The position numbers and the translations under genes are program-made. From Xanthostigma xanthostigma (Eukaryota; Arthropoda; Insecta; Raphidioptera; Raphidiidae): 64,000 nt of DNA. Of this stretch, positions 39,880 through 52,384 are shown in pieces (position 1 is the stretch's first letter; each line of letters opens with the position of its first letter). The stretch covers positions 4,588,001 through 4,652,000 of the forward strand of contig OY754472.1 in NCBI GenBank assembly GCA_963575645.1. The letters run 5' to 3'. Below the pieces are notes generated by a model, which saw only the letters and a program-made list of their open reading frames with translations, did not search any database and was not told the DNA's origin.

Positions 39880-39885
39880 AATAAA
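39880..39885 (+). terminator. Candidate polyadenylation signal of the CFAP141-like gene
   Basis: AATAAA 53 bases downstream of the stop codon at 39825-39827. Confidence 0.5.
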
Positions 39886-40204
39886 TCTTTTAAAAGTGAA
39901 ATGCTGTTTTTATTTATTTATTTTTATACCTACATTTATTATTATGTGCCGAATGTTTTCATGTTTAGTTTTAGAATACATTCTCCGAAATATTTCCTGT
40001 AGACTTTTTTTTAATTTTAAAAATAAAAGGTCGAAAAATTTTCAGACATAGGTAGTACTCATTATAAATAAAATGTTACTCCTTTTCGATATTTATTTAT
40101 GATAAATTATTAGAAAAAATCTAAGAGATCATTATTTTTTTAAATTCAAAAGCCCAATTGCTTATGAGGATAATATTAGCATCTCTCTGAATCTCTTCGG
40201 AGCC

Positions 40205-40221
40205 GGGGGGGGGGGGGGGGG
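40205..40221. repeat. Run of 17 G
   Basis: Homopolymer G tract in otherwise AT-rich DNA, followed by TATATACAG. Confidence 0.9.
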
Positions 40222-41615
40222 TATATACAGCCCGCTTTGGGAAACACTGAAGGCTTCATGGGATATGTGAATTGAGTCTTTTTCCTCTGCATAGTCTGCA
40301 GTTTGCAGTCGTAGGTATATAGTATTTCTGTACTGTCTATAAGAATGTCCAATTTAAATTTAAATTAAGTAATTTGCATACAAAATAATGTTTGTAAAAC
40401 AAAATTGCATTGAAGACAAATTGTAATACATATAACATTATAAAATAAATATACAATTCTTTTTGTATTTAAATATATTCCGCAGTCAACTCACATACAG
40501 CAAACAATACGAAACCTTTTGACGTCATTTACGAAAATGTTCAAAAATAGGCACAGTTAATTCATAATATGTCGTATTTCATTAATTATAGTATATTTCA
40601 ATAAAAAACAACATGAAATCATTCTAGAAGTACTACAAAAAAGCCCTAATCTTAATATTATTCAACATTAACTTTAATATAAAGCGAACAAATGAAAAAA
40701 TATTATAAAATATTGAAAAATGAATTTTAGTAAAATTGTACGGCGCCCTAAAGATCATTGACAAATAGCATTTTAGCGATTTATGGGATCCTAATATAAG
40801 ATAGAGTTGAGATGTTGCAAAAGCAGGTAAGTCAACGTGCATGATTATTGATTGAAGCTTCACTGGATGCTGAGAGCCTGTGATACAATAAAATTGATTT
40901 GACGAAAAAGGGCGGAAATTCACGCTATACGTTTGCTAACCTCTTTTGGCTTCTGGAACACTGTTAACCACATCGAATTAATTCGATGCAAAACCAAAAG
41001 TAAGGAGGTCGTTAACGTTGTTCACGACCCTCGTTTAAAAAGAAATTAAAAAAATGCCGCGTGTTTACTTCATTCATAAAACATTAACGAGAGAAAATTC
41101 ATTAATTTCTCATTCTATCAAATTTAGGTTTATCCGATTTGGAATATTTTCCAAAATTACCTGTAAGTTACCTTTTATTTAATTAATTAGATTAAAAAAA
41201 AACAAAGAAACCGTTCTTTGCATGCGCAGTCGTATAATAAAAGGGGTTTGAGATATTTACTTTCAGATAAACTGTAATACATTTTGTTAGGACAATTTTG
41301 GATTAAATTAAATTTATCAGTTATCTAAATAAAAATATTTCAATTAAATTTAGAATTATTAGGAGGACTATACACGTATTTAAAAATTTGGGAATAATAA
41401 TAATAACAATGTTTTTGTATATCATCAAACAAAGGAATACCTTCTCCCCGTGCTGAGAACTTGTTATCGAATATAACACATTTCAAGCAAAAGAGGAAGT
41501 TGTTGTTTGTCCTTTAGCGCCCAGCGTCCTATTTATGGGACAAATGCGTTTAGGATTTTTTTTTTCGACCACGTGCTGATATTCTATTGGTGTTTAATGC
41601 TCACCTGCTAAAAAT

Positions 41616-42113
41616 ATACAGATTGTATCAAATCAAAACGGTCCATAGGACATTCTGTGTGTAAGACAAAGACGATATATAAAGATCTAAAGCAGTAAGT
41701 AAGAATGAGATAAATGATCGCTAATATAGTTACTGTGGTTACGTAAATAAATAATTATGTACACTGTAAATCTTTTTACCAATTTATCAATTAAAACAAC
41801 TACAAATAAATTTATTATGTTGCAGGCGGTTGAATTACCACCATAAATCCATTTAATTATTTGGATTTTTTCCCGAATAGTATAAATAGCCATTTTACCA
41901 ATAATTTCACTAGTGAATACTGACATTTGATAAAATTGTGATTTTTACTGTAGAAAACAAAGACGATACTATCAGATTGTATAATCACAGTAACTAGTTA
42001 TTAGCGATCATTTATCTCATTCTTACTTACTGCTTTAGTGCTTTATATAATATCGTCTCTGTCTTACACACAGAATGTTCTATGGACTGTTTTGATTTGA
42101 TACAATCTGTATA
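41616..42113. repeat. 498-bp palindromic element
   Basis: ATACAGATTGTATCAAATCA and AATGAGATAAATGATCGCTA blocks are mirrored at the right. The centre holds a fragment shared between arms (AAAGACGATA), suggesting internal rearrangement. Confidence 0.85.
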
Positions 42114-42419
42114 CACAAAGTTTTGCTGAATTAGTATTAGTTTTCAAATAAAGTTCTTTTATCGTTTGATTTAGCACAAACATTACTTGCTTTTTCATCT
42201 GTGCTCTGTGACTTTGTTTTAGTGTTTTCGTGCAAACTAAACTACATAGTAATGTTTTTTTTGTAAATTTAGCAAATTTTTAGATCAAGTTTGTTATGAA
42301 AAATGTAAGTTTAGTTTAGTTTTTATTTAAACCTTGTGAGGGGGACTGTAAACCTCGTTGTCCTATAAAATATGAACTTATCGATAAGCAGCTGAGCTAA
42401 ACATCTGAACGATAAGCCT

Positions 42420-42640
42420 AACAAATGAACGAATTTCTTAGAATCTTCGGTACGCATGATGCCGACAACAAAGCAACAAAAGAACAAACAAGTAGGTACG
42501 GTTTATTGCTATGATGACGCATTTTTGTCGTTATTTAGAGTGGGTGTAGAGTGTAATGTGTATCATTTGTATGAGCAACAAGGTAAACCAACTAGAGTTA
42601 AGTAATTTCGACGTTTTAAGGAGTTTGTCTTAAAAATATA
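42420..42640. repeat. Uninterrupted copy of the sequence disrupted at 17955-19154
   Basis: Reverse complement joins GAAATTACTTAACTCTAG to TTGGTTTACCTTGTTGCTCA without the 1.17-kb insertion seen in the other copy; similarity continues into GCATGATGCCGACAACA. Confidence 0.8.
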
Positions 42641-43850
42641 ATAGAAACCTTATTATAACGCAAAATTAAAGGGGTCGAAATTATATTTCCTTGAGTTTTG
42701 CAAATCAGCTACTTTTTATGACAATAAGCACTTTTTGAACCGTTTAATATTATCTGAATGTATAGTAAAAATCACGCTGAATCGATTCGGACCATTCGCA
42801 ACCCTGTATCTAGTTTAATTTCGGAGATATAGGTGTTTTAATCTATTTAAAAAAAATACATTTTAAACCGCCGTAACTAATCACTAAACGAGGAACGGGC
42901 TCGTGTTTTGGCCTAATCGATTCAACGTCCTTGTTTTATCAGACAAGTTTAATGTTTATATTTTTATTTCCTTGTTACAAACCGCATTTTTAACTGCAAA
43001 CGTGCATGTGGCGCCAATTGCTGACTGTTTGGAATCGTCAACATGCAAAATTAAATAATGAGTTTTTATTATAAAGTTTGTTTTAAAGATAGTCTTTCTT
43101 CGTTTCTGCGAGCCTAATCTAAGAAAAGGTACATTTGTGGAAGAATGACCTAAGTCCAACATAAAAACCTCGTTGATGTTCTGCAATCCGCATTATGTAA
43201 TTCAATGAATTTCAATGCAGTAATAAGAACGAATGGAAAATTCATTTTTAATGACGTTATTTACTATTAGATATTGTTTAATTTTAAAGGAAAAGCTGAC
43301 AAAGACAAATTAGTTTTATTTTTTGAATAGATGATTTACAAGTCTAAATGTGACTGAAAATATTGAAATGTACTTAATATATATCTTTGCAATTGATCAA
43401 TTTATTGGAGTCAGTCCCGGATCTGGGGGGGGGCAAACCTCGGCACCACACAAATGAAAAGTTATTAGGTAAGTAGATAATGAAGAGTGCAAATTTATTA
43501 AAGAGTTCTTATTGTCCCGTTCACGAAAAATGCCAACCATTTATTTGTGAGTTTTTTTAAGTAATTAATCTCAAACGCTGGAGAGAGGGGGCGCCATTAT
43601 CAAGTTTCTGCCCCGGTTCGAAAAAATCGTAAATCCGGAGCTGATTGGAGTAAAAACTTCGTTTAGTTCCATGTTTCCTTCACTGTATCTCGTTTCCTAT
43701 TAGAATTACAATAAAAAGTATATCTAAAAGAGAAAAAGGAGACACAGGACTAAAGTTGCCGTTTCTCTATATCATGTAGGCAGCTTTCGTTCGGCTTTCC
43801 AAGCTATATCTCGAGCAATTCGATCTCAGATAAATAATTGAAGGGGATAT

Positions 43851-43954
43851 ATGGATTTATGAATTGACCACCTCATGAGATGGTCAATTCATAAATATTG
43901 AATATTGAATTGGCCAAATGCATTGCAGTGCATTTGGCCAATTCATAAATCCAT
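43851..43954. repeat. Palindrome with two inner hairpins
   Basis: Outer ATGGATTTATGAATTG pairs with CAATTCATAAATCCAT. Inside, TGAATTGACCA/TGGTCAATTCA and ATTGGCCAAATGCA/TGCATTTGGCCAAT form separate hairpins, the same topology as 36979-37132. Confidence 0.8.
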
Positions 43955-44699
43955 TCGCTCAGCGGTGGCTTGGGAAGGGTGCAAATTGGTCAAAAATTTC
44001 TGCAGCTGGTATCTTCCGGTCATTTGGCTCTAACAGAACCTAAAAACGAAGCGGCAGAAATTTTTTTAAATAACCATTTTTTTACCATCTTTGACATTTT
44101 TTATCCTGCAGTTTTCGACATTTTGACGTCAAATTGCGGAAAAATGACCCGACCAAAATTTTTGCCACTATTTTTCCGTCGATGTACATATTAAGAAGAA
44201 AATTTTCCATTTTGTTAGATCCAATTAGGGTTTAATTTTTTTTTATTCACGCACGAAAAAATGGTTAATGAATTTTTTCTGTCACTATTTTCCGGGAATG
44301 TGGAGCACTGAAAGTAAATTATACCGTCAAAACCAAGCGGTTAGGCCGACATATTTTTTCGTATTTCCTCCCCCCACCCCTATCTTAAAAATGGATCCAG
44401 ATTCCGCCTATATATCATACAAGAAAAAATGACCTAAATTACGTAAATAGCTTAGGACCTTAGGTATATTCCAGGCGGCAGAAAGTTAGGACGACATGGT
44501 TATTTTGCGTACCAGCTCCCTAACTATAAGCTTTCCAGACTCATTACTTCATGTCATCTCCTATATAAGAATACTATAGCCGCATAGCGATTTGAGCAAT
44601 TATACTTTTATGATCGGAATTTTCGATCAAAATTACCGCCTCATATTTTGCATCTTAAATCTAGGGAGTATGAAAAAACCAGTCTTATGAACACGTAGA

Positions 44700-44960
44700 C
44701 AGCGGTTCCGAATTTGTACACAGCTAATATTATACCAACATTAAAATATGATTTCTGTTTTCCTGATACAAAAACGAGCACTTTTGTGCGAGAACGGCGT
44801 AAGTCCACGAACATTCTAATACTTCCTTCAAGTCCTGTTATCCTGTTCTCAAAACAGCTACTTTTGTGCAAGAGCGGCCTAAGTCCAATGGATCTTTAGT
44901 ATTTTCTGCAATCCTATTTTATAAATAGCTACTTTTGTGGAAGGACGACGTAAAACCAAC
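44700..44960. repeat. Cluster of the AAGTCC dispersed repeat
   Basis: Three units about 75-80 bases apart: CACTTTTGTGCGAGAACGGC, CTACTTTTGTGCAAGAGCGG and CTACTTTTGTGGAAGGACGA, each followed by GTAAGTCC/CTAAGTCC/GTAAAACC and a TCCTGTT-type word. Confidence 0.65.
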
Positions 44961-44989
44961 TTCTTCAATCCTCCTGTTTTTATTTAAGA

Positions 44990-45326
44990 CTAGTGGTCTC
45001 GCCCGGTTTCACCTAGGTGCAAAAGAACGACTTAGGAGTAGGGGATAAACACGAGTAGTTTACTGTGAGATGAATGTTGTGTCCAAATTTCATAATGATC
45101 GGAGTTATCGTTCAAAAGTTTTTGTAGGACGGACAAATTTTGAGATACATTTTTCATTGATGCTCCGCTCTTATTGACCGTAGCGTGATATCATAGTCTA
45201 TAGCCTTCCTCGATAAATGGACTATCCAACAAAAAAAAATTTTCAATTCGAACCAGTAGTTCCTGAGATTAGCGCGTTCAACCAATCAAACAAACATACT
45301 CTTCGACTTTATTATATTAGTATAGA
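44990..45326 (-). mobile_element. Helitron-like element, full length
   Basis: Minus-strand copy of the 6601-6946 family: TCTATACTAATATAATAAAG to GGGCGAGACCACTAG. Confidence 0.7.
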
Positions 45327-45427
45327 TTATAGAATATAGAAGTTTTGTTCCAAAAATCTGTATTGAAGGAGATTTATTTGGTTGAGGAACAATTGAAAAA
45401 TATAAGCTTTACCAGAGTATCACTTGT

Positions 45428-45466
45428 GGCCAACATTTCGAGCAATGTATTTTCATCATCAAGGCC
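45428..45466 (-). ncRNA. Decayed hammerhead-like motif
   Basis: Minus strand: stem I GGCC/GGCC, TTGATGA in place of CTGATGA, GAAA, ATGT in place of ACGT. Same family as 46387-46425; the first core base is lost. Confidence 0.35.
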
Positions 45467-45571
45467 TCAATGCAAGTTGAGATGGTAAATCGTGCAAATT
45501 ATTGTAATATAGGTACATGATCATTTATTATGAATTTCAACAGTTTTTAAATTTAAAAATATCATAAAACA

Positions 45572-45670
45572 GTTTTTAAATAAAATTGTTCTGTCCAATA
45601 TGAAAATAAATATTGTAAGTATTGTAAAATATGTATTTTCATATTGGACAGAACAATTTTCTTTAAAAAC
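45572..45670. repeat. Hairpin
   Basis: TTGTTCTGTCCAATATGAAA and flanking bases are mirrored at 45637-45670; loop about 25 bases. Confidence 0.8.
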
Positions 45671-46030
45671 TCTATAATATTTTTTTTTAATTTAAATAAA
45701 TTCATAAATATTGACTCAAATTTGCTCTTACAGTACCTGATAATTGCGTGTTTTCACCATCGGACGAATGACTGTTTGATGTGAATTTTTTGGTGAATAT
45801 TGATGGGGGCACAGCTCTGCATTTAGTTTAGGTTATCACAAAGGAAAGGTTGAGCTATCAAAGCCATCATATTTCTTATTAACCATATAGTTTTTAAAGT
45901 TGCGTGTTATACGTGCAGAAAACTGCAACTGCAACCGTACGATATCCTGAGGAGACAACGTCTCTGCCCACATCATATCTCTAAGCAACGTTTTTTTTTA
46001 TTACGGAAGAAATATACAATAATTATAAGG

Positions 46031-46194
46031 TTCGTTCCAAGCAGCCTCGAACGGTAATGAAACCGTACACAGTCTTGTCACTGCGCAAGACTAATTTGCG
46101 CACTAGCTCAAAAATCGATTCTGCGCAAGACAGTCTTGCGCAGTAACAAGACTGTGTACGGTTTTGTTACCGTTCACGGCTGCTTGGAACGAAC
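46031..46194. repeat. Hairpin element
   Basis: GTTCGTTCCAAGCAGCC...ACAGTCTTGTCACTGCGCAA pairs with 46132-46194. Confidence 0.85.
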
Positions 46195-46338
46195 TTATAA
46201 TCATCGAGAAACACTCAAAAACATCCAGACCTAAATGGTTGGTCACGATAATTAAATTATACAATAAAAAACTAATATTGATATTTGGCAAAATAGGTTT
46301 AAAGTAGTGTTGATCCAATAGAATGTTACGATGAAGGA

Positions 46339-46525
46339 AGGTTTTGGTTGAGGATCATAAATAATCTTTACCAATGTTACGCTAGTGGCCAACGTTTCGA
46401 ACAATTTATTTTCATCTTCAGGGCCTTGAGCTGGTCAAATGGTGCTAAATGAAAATAATTTTTTCGAAACGTTGGCTCCTAGCGTAACATTGATAAAGCT
46501 TATTTATGATCCTCAACCAAAACTT
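46339..46525. repeat. Palindromic element with one intact hammerhead-like arm
   Basis: GTTTTGGTTGAGGATCATAA at the left is mirrored by TTATGATCCTCAACCAAAAC at the right. Only the left arm keeps the full core; the right arm keeps GAAACGTTGGC but has lost CTGANGA. Confidence 0.75.
46387..46425 (-). ncRNA. Hammerhead-ribozyme-like motif
   Basis: Minus strand: stem I GGCC/GGCC (4 bp), CTGAAGA (46415-46421), extra T, stem II GAA/TTC, GAAA (46395-46398), ACGT, T. Confidence 0.5.
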
Positions 46526-49500
46526 AAGTGTATTTATAAAAAAAAGATAATTTTTAAAAACATGATTGTATAAGTATAGATCACCATCGTAACTTGCACC
46601 GTTAATAAATTTGCTCGATTTTAGAGCAACAGGACGCGAGTATAACATAATTACCCAATTAATTATTAATTACAGTGAAAGGATTAAAAAAAACTTACAC
46701 AGCAATTGATGCAGTACGGAAAACGTTCGAAAATGTTTGTTATTCACATCCTCATAGCGCACAGATGAAATGATTCACACTTTAAAAACGAAATCTAAAG
46801 TCTATAGTACAAGCCATCATTTTGGAATAGCCGATCATATTATGTTCTTTAACTTTTTGTGGCATTCACAAGAAAAGAATACAGTTTGAAGTTCATTTTA
46901 AATTCACATTTTTTAAATGTTATAAATTCTTATAAAGTATAAACACTCACAAATTAAAGAAAAATGCATTTACTTTAATAACTTGCATATGTTCGTCCAA
47001 CTGATTTATAAAATTATTATGTTCAGACGCGCAGTTCAAATTTTGAAAAATCTTACGTAGGTAACAGGTTGAAATGATGAAGCATTTTATGTAAACATTA
47101 ACAGTCTGTCAATGACTAAAAGTATAATTCAGTGGCTCTAAAACACTTCTTTTTATTTCTGTAATTTGAAATGCATAATTAATTCCTGTCGGCGATTAAT
47201 ATTAGGTACCTAAATTTTGTTGAATTTCGGAATTCTATAACTGCTCAGATTGCTTCAATTAAATTATTGACTGTAATTGCTTAATAAACTTTAATATTAA
47301 TTATATCTACACAACAAGAAGTTCTCTTTGTTATTGTTTTTCAAAAACTTCAAGTAATTCTTCAAAATAAAACATCTATTTTATTTGATAACCAATATTT
47401 ATAGAGTGTAATTTCAAAACGTGTCTATAATGAACGTAAAGAGGGGATCCAAGTGAGCAGAGGGGCAACTACCAAGAGGCGGAGCTAATTATAGTCACTG
47501 AACAAAATACCAGTTTTGTTTGGATGAGAGTGAGACTTATATTATAAACGATGTCATCGATGTATAAACCTCTTCCGTATTATGTTATCCTAATAAAGTT
47601 ACACACATTTTTGTGCAAGAACGAGGTAAGTCCATGTTATGCGGACATTTTAATTTCTTTTTTCTTTTATGCTACCCTAATACAAGAATAGACAAATTGT
47701 GCAAGAACAGCCTAAGTCCCTTCAACCCCTTTTTTACGCGACTACGTAAGAAGGAAATTTTTAAGCATTTAACGGAAGAGAGAAACAAAAATTTTAGAAC
47801 ATAGGTGTAGGAATTCAATAATTACAAGGTGCGAAATTTACATTATATAATACAGCCCGGCATTAAAGTATATAAATACGGTATATTCTAAGATTTTGAA
47901 AGGTAAGTTTCTAATCTAAATTAAGTAAATGTCAGTTGGAATGATAAAATGACAATTATTATGAGATCTTATGAAAAATAGAAACAGAATCTTTTAAAAA
48001 CTTGCAATAAGTAGTTACCAGGAACAAAGTTATATTTATAGTTTATACCCAAGTACACAAATTAATTGCTTGCTTAATACTGTTAATAATAGTGCATTTC
48101 AAAGGCATCAAAAGTTAGGCTCGCCGCACACTTTATAGATTTTTAATTGTAAGTTGAACAAGTGATGTCTAATTATAACATAGGGGAGATCTAACTTCAA
48201 TTTTGAGTCGAACTCTGTGGAACAGTTGGGGGTAAGGACAACTACTGCAACTTAATAACAGGGTGTCGTGCTATTATTTCGTTTTTAAATGCACAACTAC
48301 AAAATATTTATAGTGTGCGCCGGACTTTACTCTTTGAAATAAACATATCATTTAATCTTGCATAAAATTTTTGAGAAATGGCTGGATTAGTTCGGAAACT
48401 TGAATTTTAATATTTTAATTAGCGGCATTGGTTTTGAACAGAATTTTATTGTAATGAAACAAAATATTTCTCTTTGGTATTCTGTTCTCTTAGTACATAA
48501 ATAGACACTTTTGTGCAATAACATCGTAACTCCACAGTAATAGAGAACAAAAAAACACCTGTAAACTTTGCTGACTTCCTTTACAAAGCGCAGCCAAATT
48601 TCCAACGCAGCCTTTATACTTAAAAAGTTAAATTATAATATGCAGTTTTGTTTTAATTTATTGAACTAGTGTGATAGGGTGTCACTTCACAAGTTCACAT
48701 GCTTGTTTACATGCAAGTCTATATAACAGGGGGTAGTGCAAAAAATAAATTAATATTTGTTAATGACTAAATTCTGTGTAATAACAATATTATTAAACTT
48801 AATTCGTAATGCATACTCAATAATCATCACACTAGGGTTGGTCGTGCACCAGGTACCTCAAGGGTCACAATTGGAAGGTGTAATATACGATCCACAGCAC
48901 TTATAATTTTAATTTTATCACTAACGTATTGTGTTGGTTCAAATAAAAATACACACCGTCGTTTCTGGTCTCCTAGTAGGACACTGGCTTCCAAATGTAA
49001 AAGATTAATTCCTAATATTATAAATATGTATTTAGTTCTCCTCGGACAGCTGAGATCCTAATACTAGCGAAGACAAATTTGTTTCAAAACCAGTTAAATC
49101 CAAAAAGAAAAGAAAAAAATTCAAAATAATATTTAGTTTATATATGGCAGTAAACCTTATATTATAGCAAAAATACAAAAAAAATATATTTAAAAATTAA
49201 ACATAAGACAAAAAATAACATCGTAATATTAAATGGGTAAACAGTATTAAATAAATATTAAAAAATGATTCATAAAAGACCAAATTAAAAAAAAAATAAA
49301 TAAAAACGTACCTATATGATTATAATATCATTGTTTTGTTTTTAAATGTTAGCATTTTGATTTTAGGTGATCAAAATTTTTTAAAACTGTACGTTATATT
49401 TTATATCATTATTAATTTATTTATTAGTACAAATTAGAGGGGAAAAAATAAAAATATTTTATTTTACAAGGTTTTAAGATACTAAATAATAATTATATTA

Positions 49501-49599
49501 CGTTTTTAGGTAAAAATAAAAATTAAAATCTTTAAAAGGTAAAAGTAAACAGAGCAAGCATGTGTAGAAAAGGACAATAGTAGTAATAAATCCATCACA

Positions 49600-50460
49600 G
49601 AGGCCATAAACATGCCAAATCCACTGACACCTCCTGTTCGCCTGCTCCGAAACTACCATGCGTCATTTTGACTGACGGACCTCCGACAGCTGTCAGTTGA
49701 CGTTAAACTCTCCTGACATCTGTCGATCATTCAACAACTCCCAACTTTCATTTAATTTTTATTTACAACAGTCTACATGACAATAGAATTGTTAATATTA
49801 TGACGTTATGGTTTTGTCGATGAGTGGATCCATATTCTAGCAGTATATTTCACCCCTATTTTGTATCTTTATCGTTACACTGTTTAATAGTACCGTAAAA
49901 GATAGCGACTATATCTATCCTTGTCTGGCATCTATAAAAGCCCTAGAAAAAAAACAAATAATTTGCTTTTGACATTTTTTCTCTGATTTGAATTAAATTT
50001 ATATTTTTAATATCTACAATTTATTTAAAAATTATAACTTATTTTCGATGTATTTGTTATAAATAAATATGGATGTTATTGCTTGTGAAGTGTTGAATCC
50101 AATAAACTTTACAACTTATTTGATCTTGTTAAATATTACTGCTCAGTTATGTTCGCCTAATACCAGAGAAACAATCGATCCTTCGAAATTCCCAAGTGAC
50201 GTGATTCGACCAAAACAACCTTCAACTATACACATAGTTTACTAAGCTCCGCCCATTCCCCCACTTTATTTGCCAACCTGCGGCCTTTTACGCTCGGAAG
50301 CAGAGAGCAGCGTCGTATTTTAAAATTAAAATACAAAATGGTGATGAGCCTATATATTTTTAGATAATTTTTTACAATGAAATTTCTTATGCGGCACATC
50401 GACGATTTAGGGGGTAATATAAGTGAAACGAAAAAGTGTTACAGTTACACAAATGAGTGA
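49600..50460. promoter_or_regulatory. Promoter-like, relatively GC-rich stretch without an assignable gene
   Basis: CpG-containing clusters near 49650-49740 and 50246-50340 stand out from the AT-rich surroundings. On the minus strand an ATG at about 49667 opens MTHGSFGAGEQE before a GAG/GTGTCA donor-like site; on the plus strand a short frame starts at 50451 (MSDGKAMETQNKQ). This resembles a bidirectional promoter with first exons, but no following exons were recognised. Confidence 0.2.
50069..50245 (+). other. Short open frame of 58 codons in a promoter-like region; coding status doubtful
   Basis: ATG to TAA frame with MDVIACEVLNPINF, a hydrophobic LILLNI segment near the start, then a polar tail ending HIVY. 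No recognised domain, no splice context and no second line of evidence. It sits just upstream of the GC-richer stretch 50246-50340, so it may be chance. Listed because codon use looks less AT-biased than the surroundings. Confidence 0.15.
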
Positions 50461-51068
50461 CGGCAAAGCCATGGAAACGCAAAATAAACAACTTAATTTA
50501 CTGAGTGATTGCGACAAACCTGAAATGTTGTGAAGCTGGCTCTTTAAATTTTGAAAATATAAAAGCCATGGTAATATATAAATTAATAATTTAATTAGGT
50601 ATTTAGTTCATAAAATAGTAAATGAAATAGACCAATAAATAATTTAGTAATTGAGTAATTAAAATAATTTATTTTATTATATTCAGACATAGAAGTTTCA
50701 CTTCGGTCGTGTGTCTTTATATTTTGTATTTTTAAAATTTTATGCTAATAATAAAACCATGACCCCTATTTTTATATTTTACATTATTATCTATTGAATT
50801 TCATGCAGTTACGCTGCTTGTGTTAAATATTTGTCTTAAATATAAAATACGATGACAAAGATACATAAATATGCCCTCGTCACATCAAGAGTTGTAAGTA
50901 AATCAATATAACAGAAGTAGTAAAACATGTGACGGTCACCTGCTACCGTGCGCATGATCTTAAGAAACGAAAGGGTTAGAGAAAGCCAGTATATTTAGAT
51001 CCTCACCTATCCTCCGCTTATTAGGTATTCAGAAGTGTAAAACAGTTATTTGTGTTCACGCGTGTTAG

Positions 51069-51161
51069 AATGCGGAGGTGGAATGTCAAGAATGCTTGGA
51101 TCGCTGGGAATGGATTCAGCTGCTATGTCAAAAATAACAGGAACACAGAACTTGCATGTTG
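51069..51161 (+). other. Possible internal exon, unassigned
   Basis: Between GTGTTAG and a potential donor G/GTATTT the frame reads CGGGMSRMLGSLGMDSAAMS then KITGTQNLHVG, Gly/Met/Ser-rich and less AT-biased than its flanks. It could be an exon of an unrecognised gene between 49.6 and 52.3 kb. No partner exon was identified. Confidence 0.2.
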
Positions 51162-51786
51162 GTATTTAAGTACAAAGAATAACTATACCTATACATTAAT
51201 ATAATATTAATATGTACTGTGGTCTCGAAGTAGTCGAAATAGTTTGAACGTTATTGAGGTTCTTTTGTCGTCATACGGATTTCTCCTGAATCGATTTTAC
51301 TTGAGTTAATTCGTACACATCGTGATCGTGATGAAGCATAATATTGTGAATCTTCCCCTCATTAAAACGAAGATAACGATGTATGTTTCATCGCAATGTG
51401 TGCGAATTAACATAAACACATGAAATTTGGTTTAATTATTAAAAACCCTTAGATTAACTAGAACCCCAAATTTCATAAATACAGCTCAAACGGTTGTTGA
51501 GATATTAACGTCTAATATAATCGGCATTTTTATCACTGACTGACTGACATATAGATCATAAAACCTAACCCACTTCCAGATGACCTAGAAAGTTGAAATT
51601 TAGCATTCAGCAAGGAAAAACTCAGTAAAACAGTAAATTTTTAAGATTTGAAATATTTTCCAACCAATCGATTTTTATTAGCTCATTTTGAAAAAGAAAA
51701 CTATAGGTACAGGAAAAAACATTGATTTGACAAATCACTTTTGAATGATAAATAAATGTAGTTTCTTTACAAAAAGTAATGATATC

Positions 51787-52066
51787 CCATAAAAAATATA
51801 AATGTGAAAGAGGGAGCCAAGTTCAATATTAAGAATATGAGTGGTTATCGACTTCGCCGACTAAAAGATTTGTGATCTAAAGGTTTCACTACGCAAGTTT
51901 TCGTGTTTTATATTATGGTCTATATAAGTATTCATGTTTATATTTGTGAAAACTTTGCACCTTTTAGATCTCCAATCTTTTTGTCGGCGAAGTCGACAAC
52001 CATCGCATATTCTTAATATTGAACTTGGTTTCCTTTTTCATATTTATAGGTATATGTTTTTTATGA
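51787..52066. repeat. Hairpin element upstream of the gustatory receptor
   Basis: GAGCCAAGTTCAATATTAAG and CGACTTCGCCGAC are mirrored at 51980-52066. The outer part resembles the ends of the 22518-23345 element. It ends about 320 bases before the receptor start codon. Confidence 0.8.
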
Positions 52067-52384
52067 GATTATGTTTTATCATATACAGTTTGACAATATA
52101 TTAGGTACCTGGTAGGTATATAAGTATACTTATTTAAATTAGGTGACGCTAAATGTATATAACCTATTAATAATGAATGCAAATTATCGCTATTAAAATG
52201 ATACATTATCGCTATGAAATAAATGAACATAAACAATTTAAAATCATAAACTTCTAATTTTCACAATACTTCATTAACCATAATATTATAATCAATAATT
52301 TAGTATCTAGGGTAAGCGTAACCGGTCAAGACATATATTTTTAAAGCTATATAAAGTAAAATAAAATAATATACTGCAAAAATA

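Larger units (their letters stand above)
39886..52384. other. 12.5-kb intergenic region without an assignable gene
   Basis: Apart from the repeats listed separately and the weak candidates at 49600-51161, no exon could be supported on either strand. 46600-49600 is very AT-rich and shows only scattered AAGTCC-type repeat units. Confidence 0.5.
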
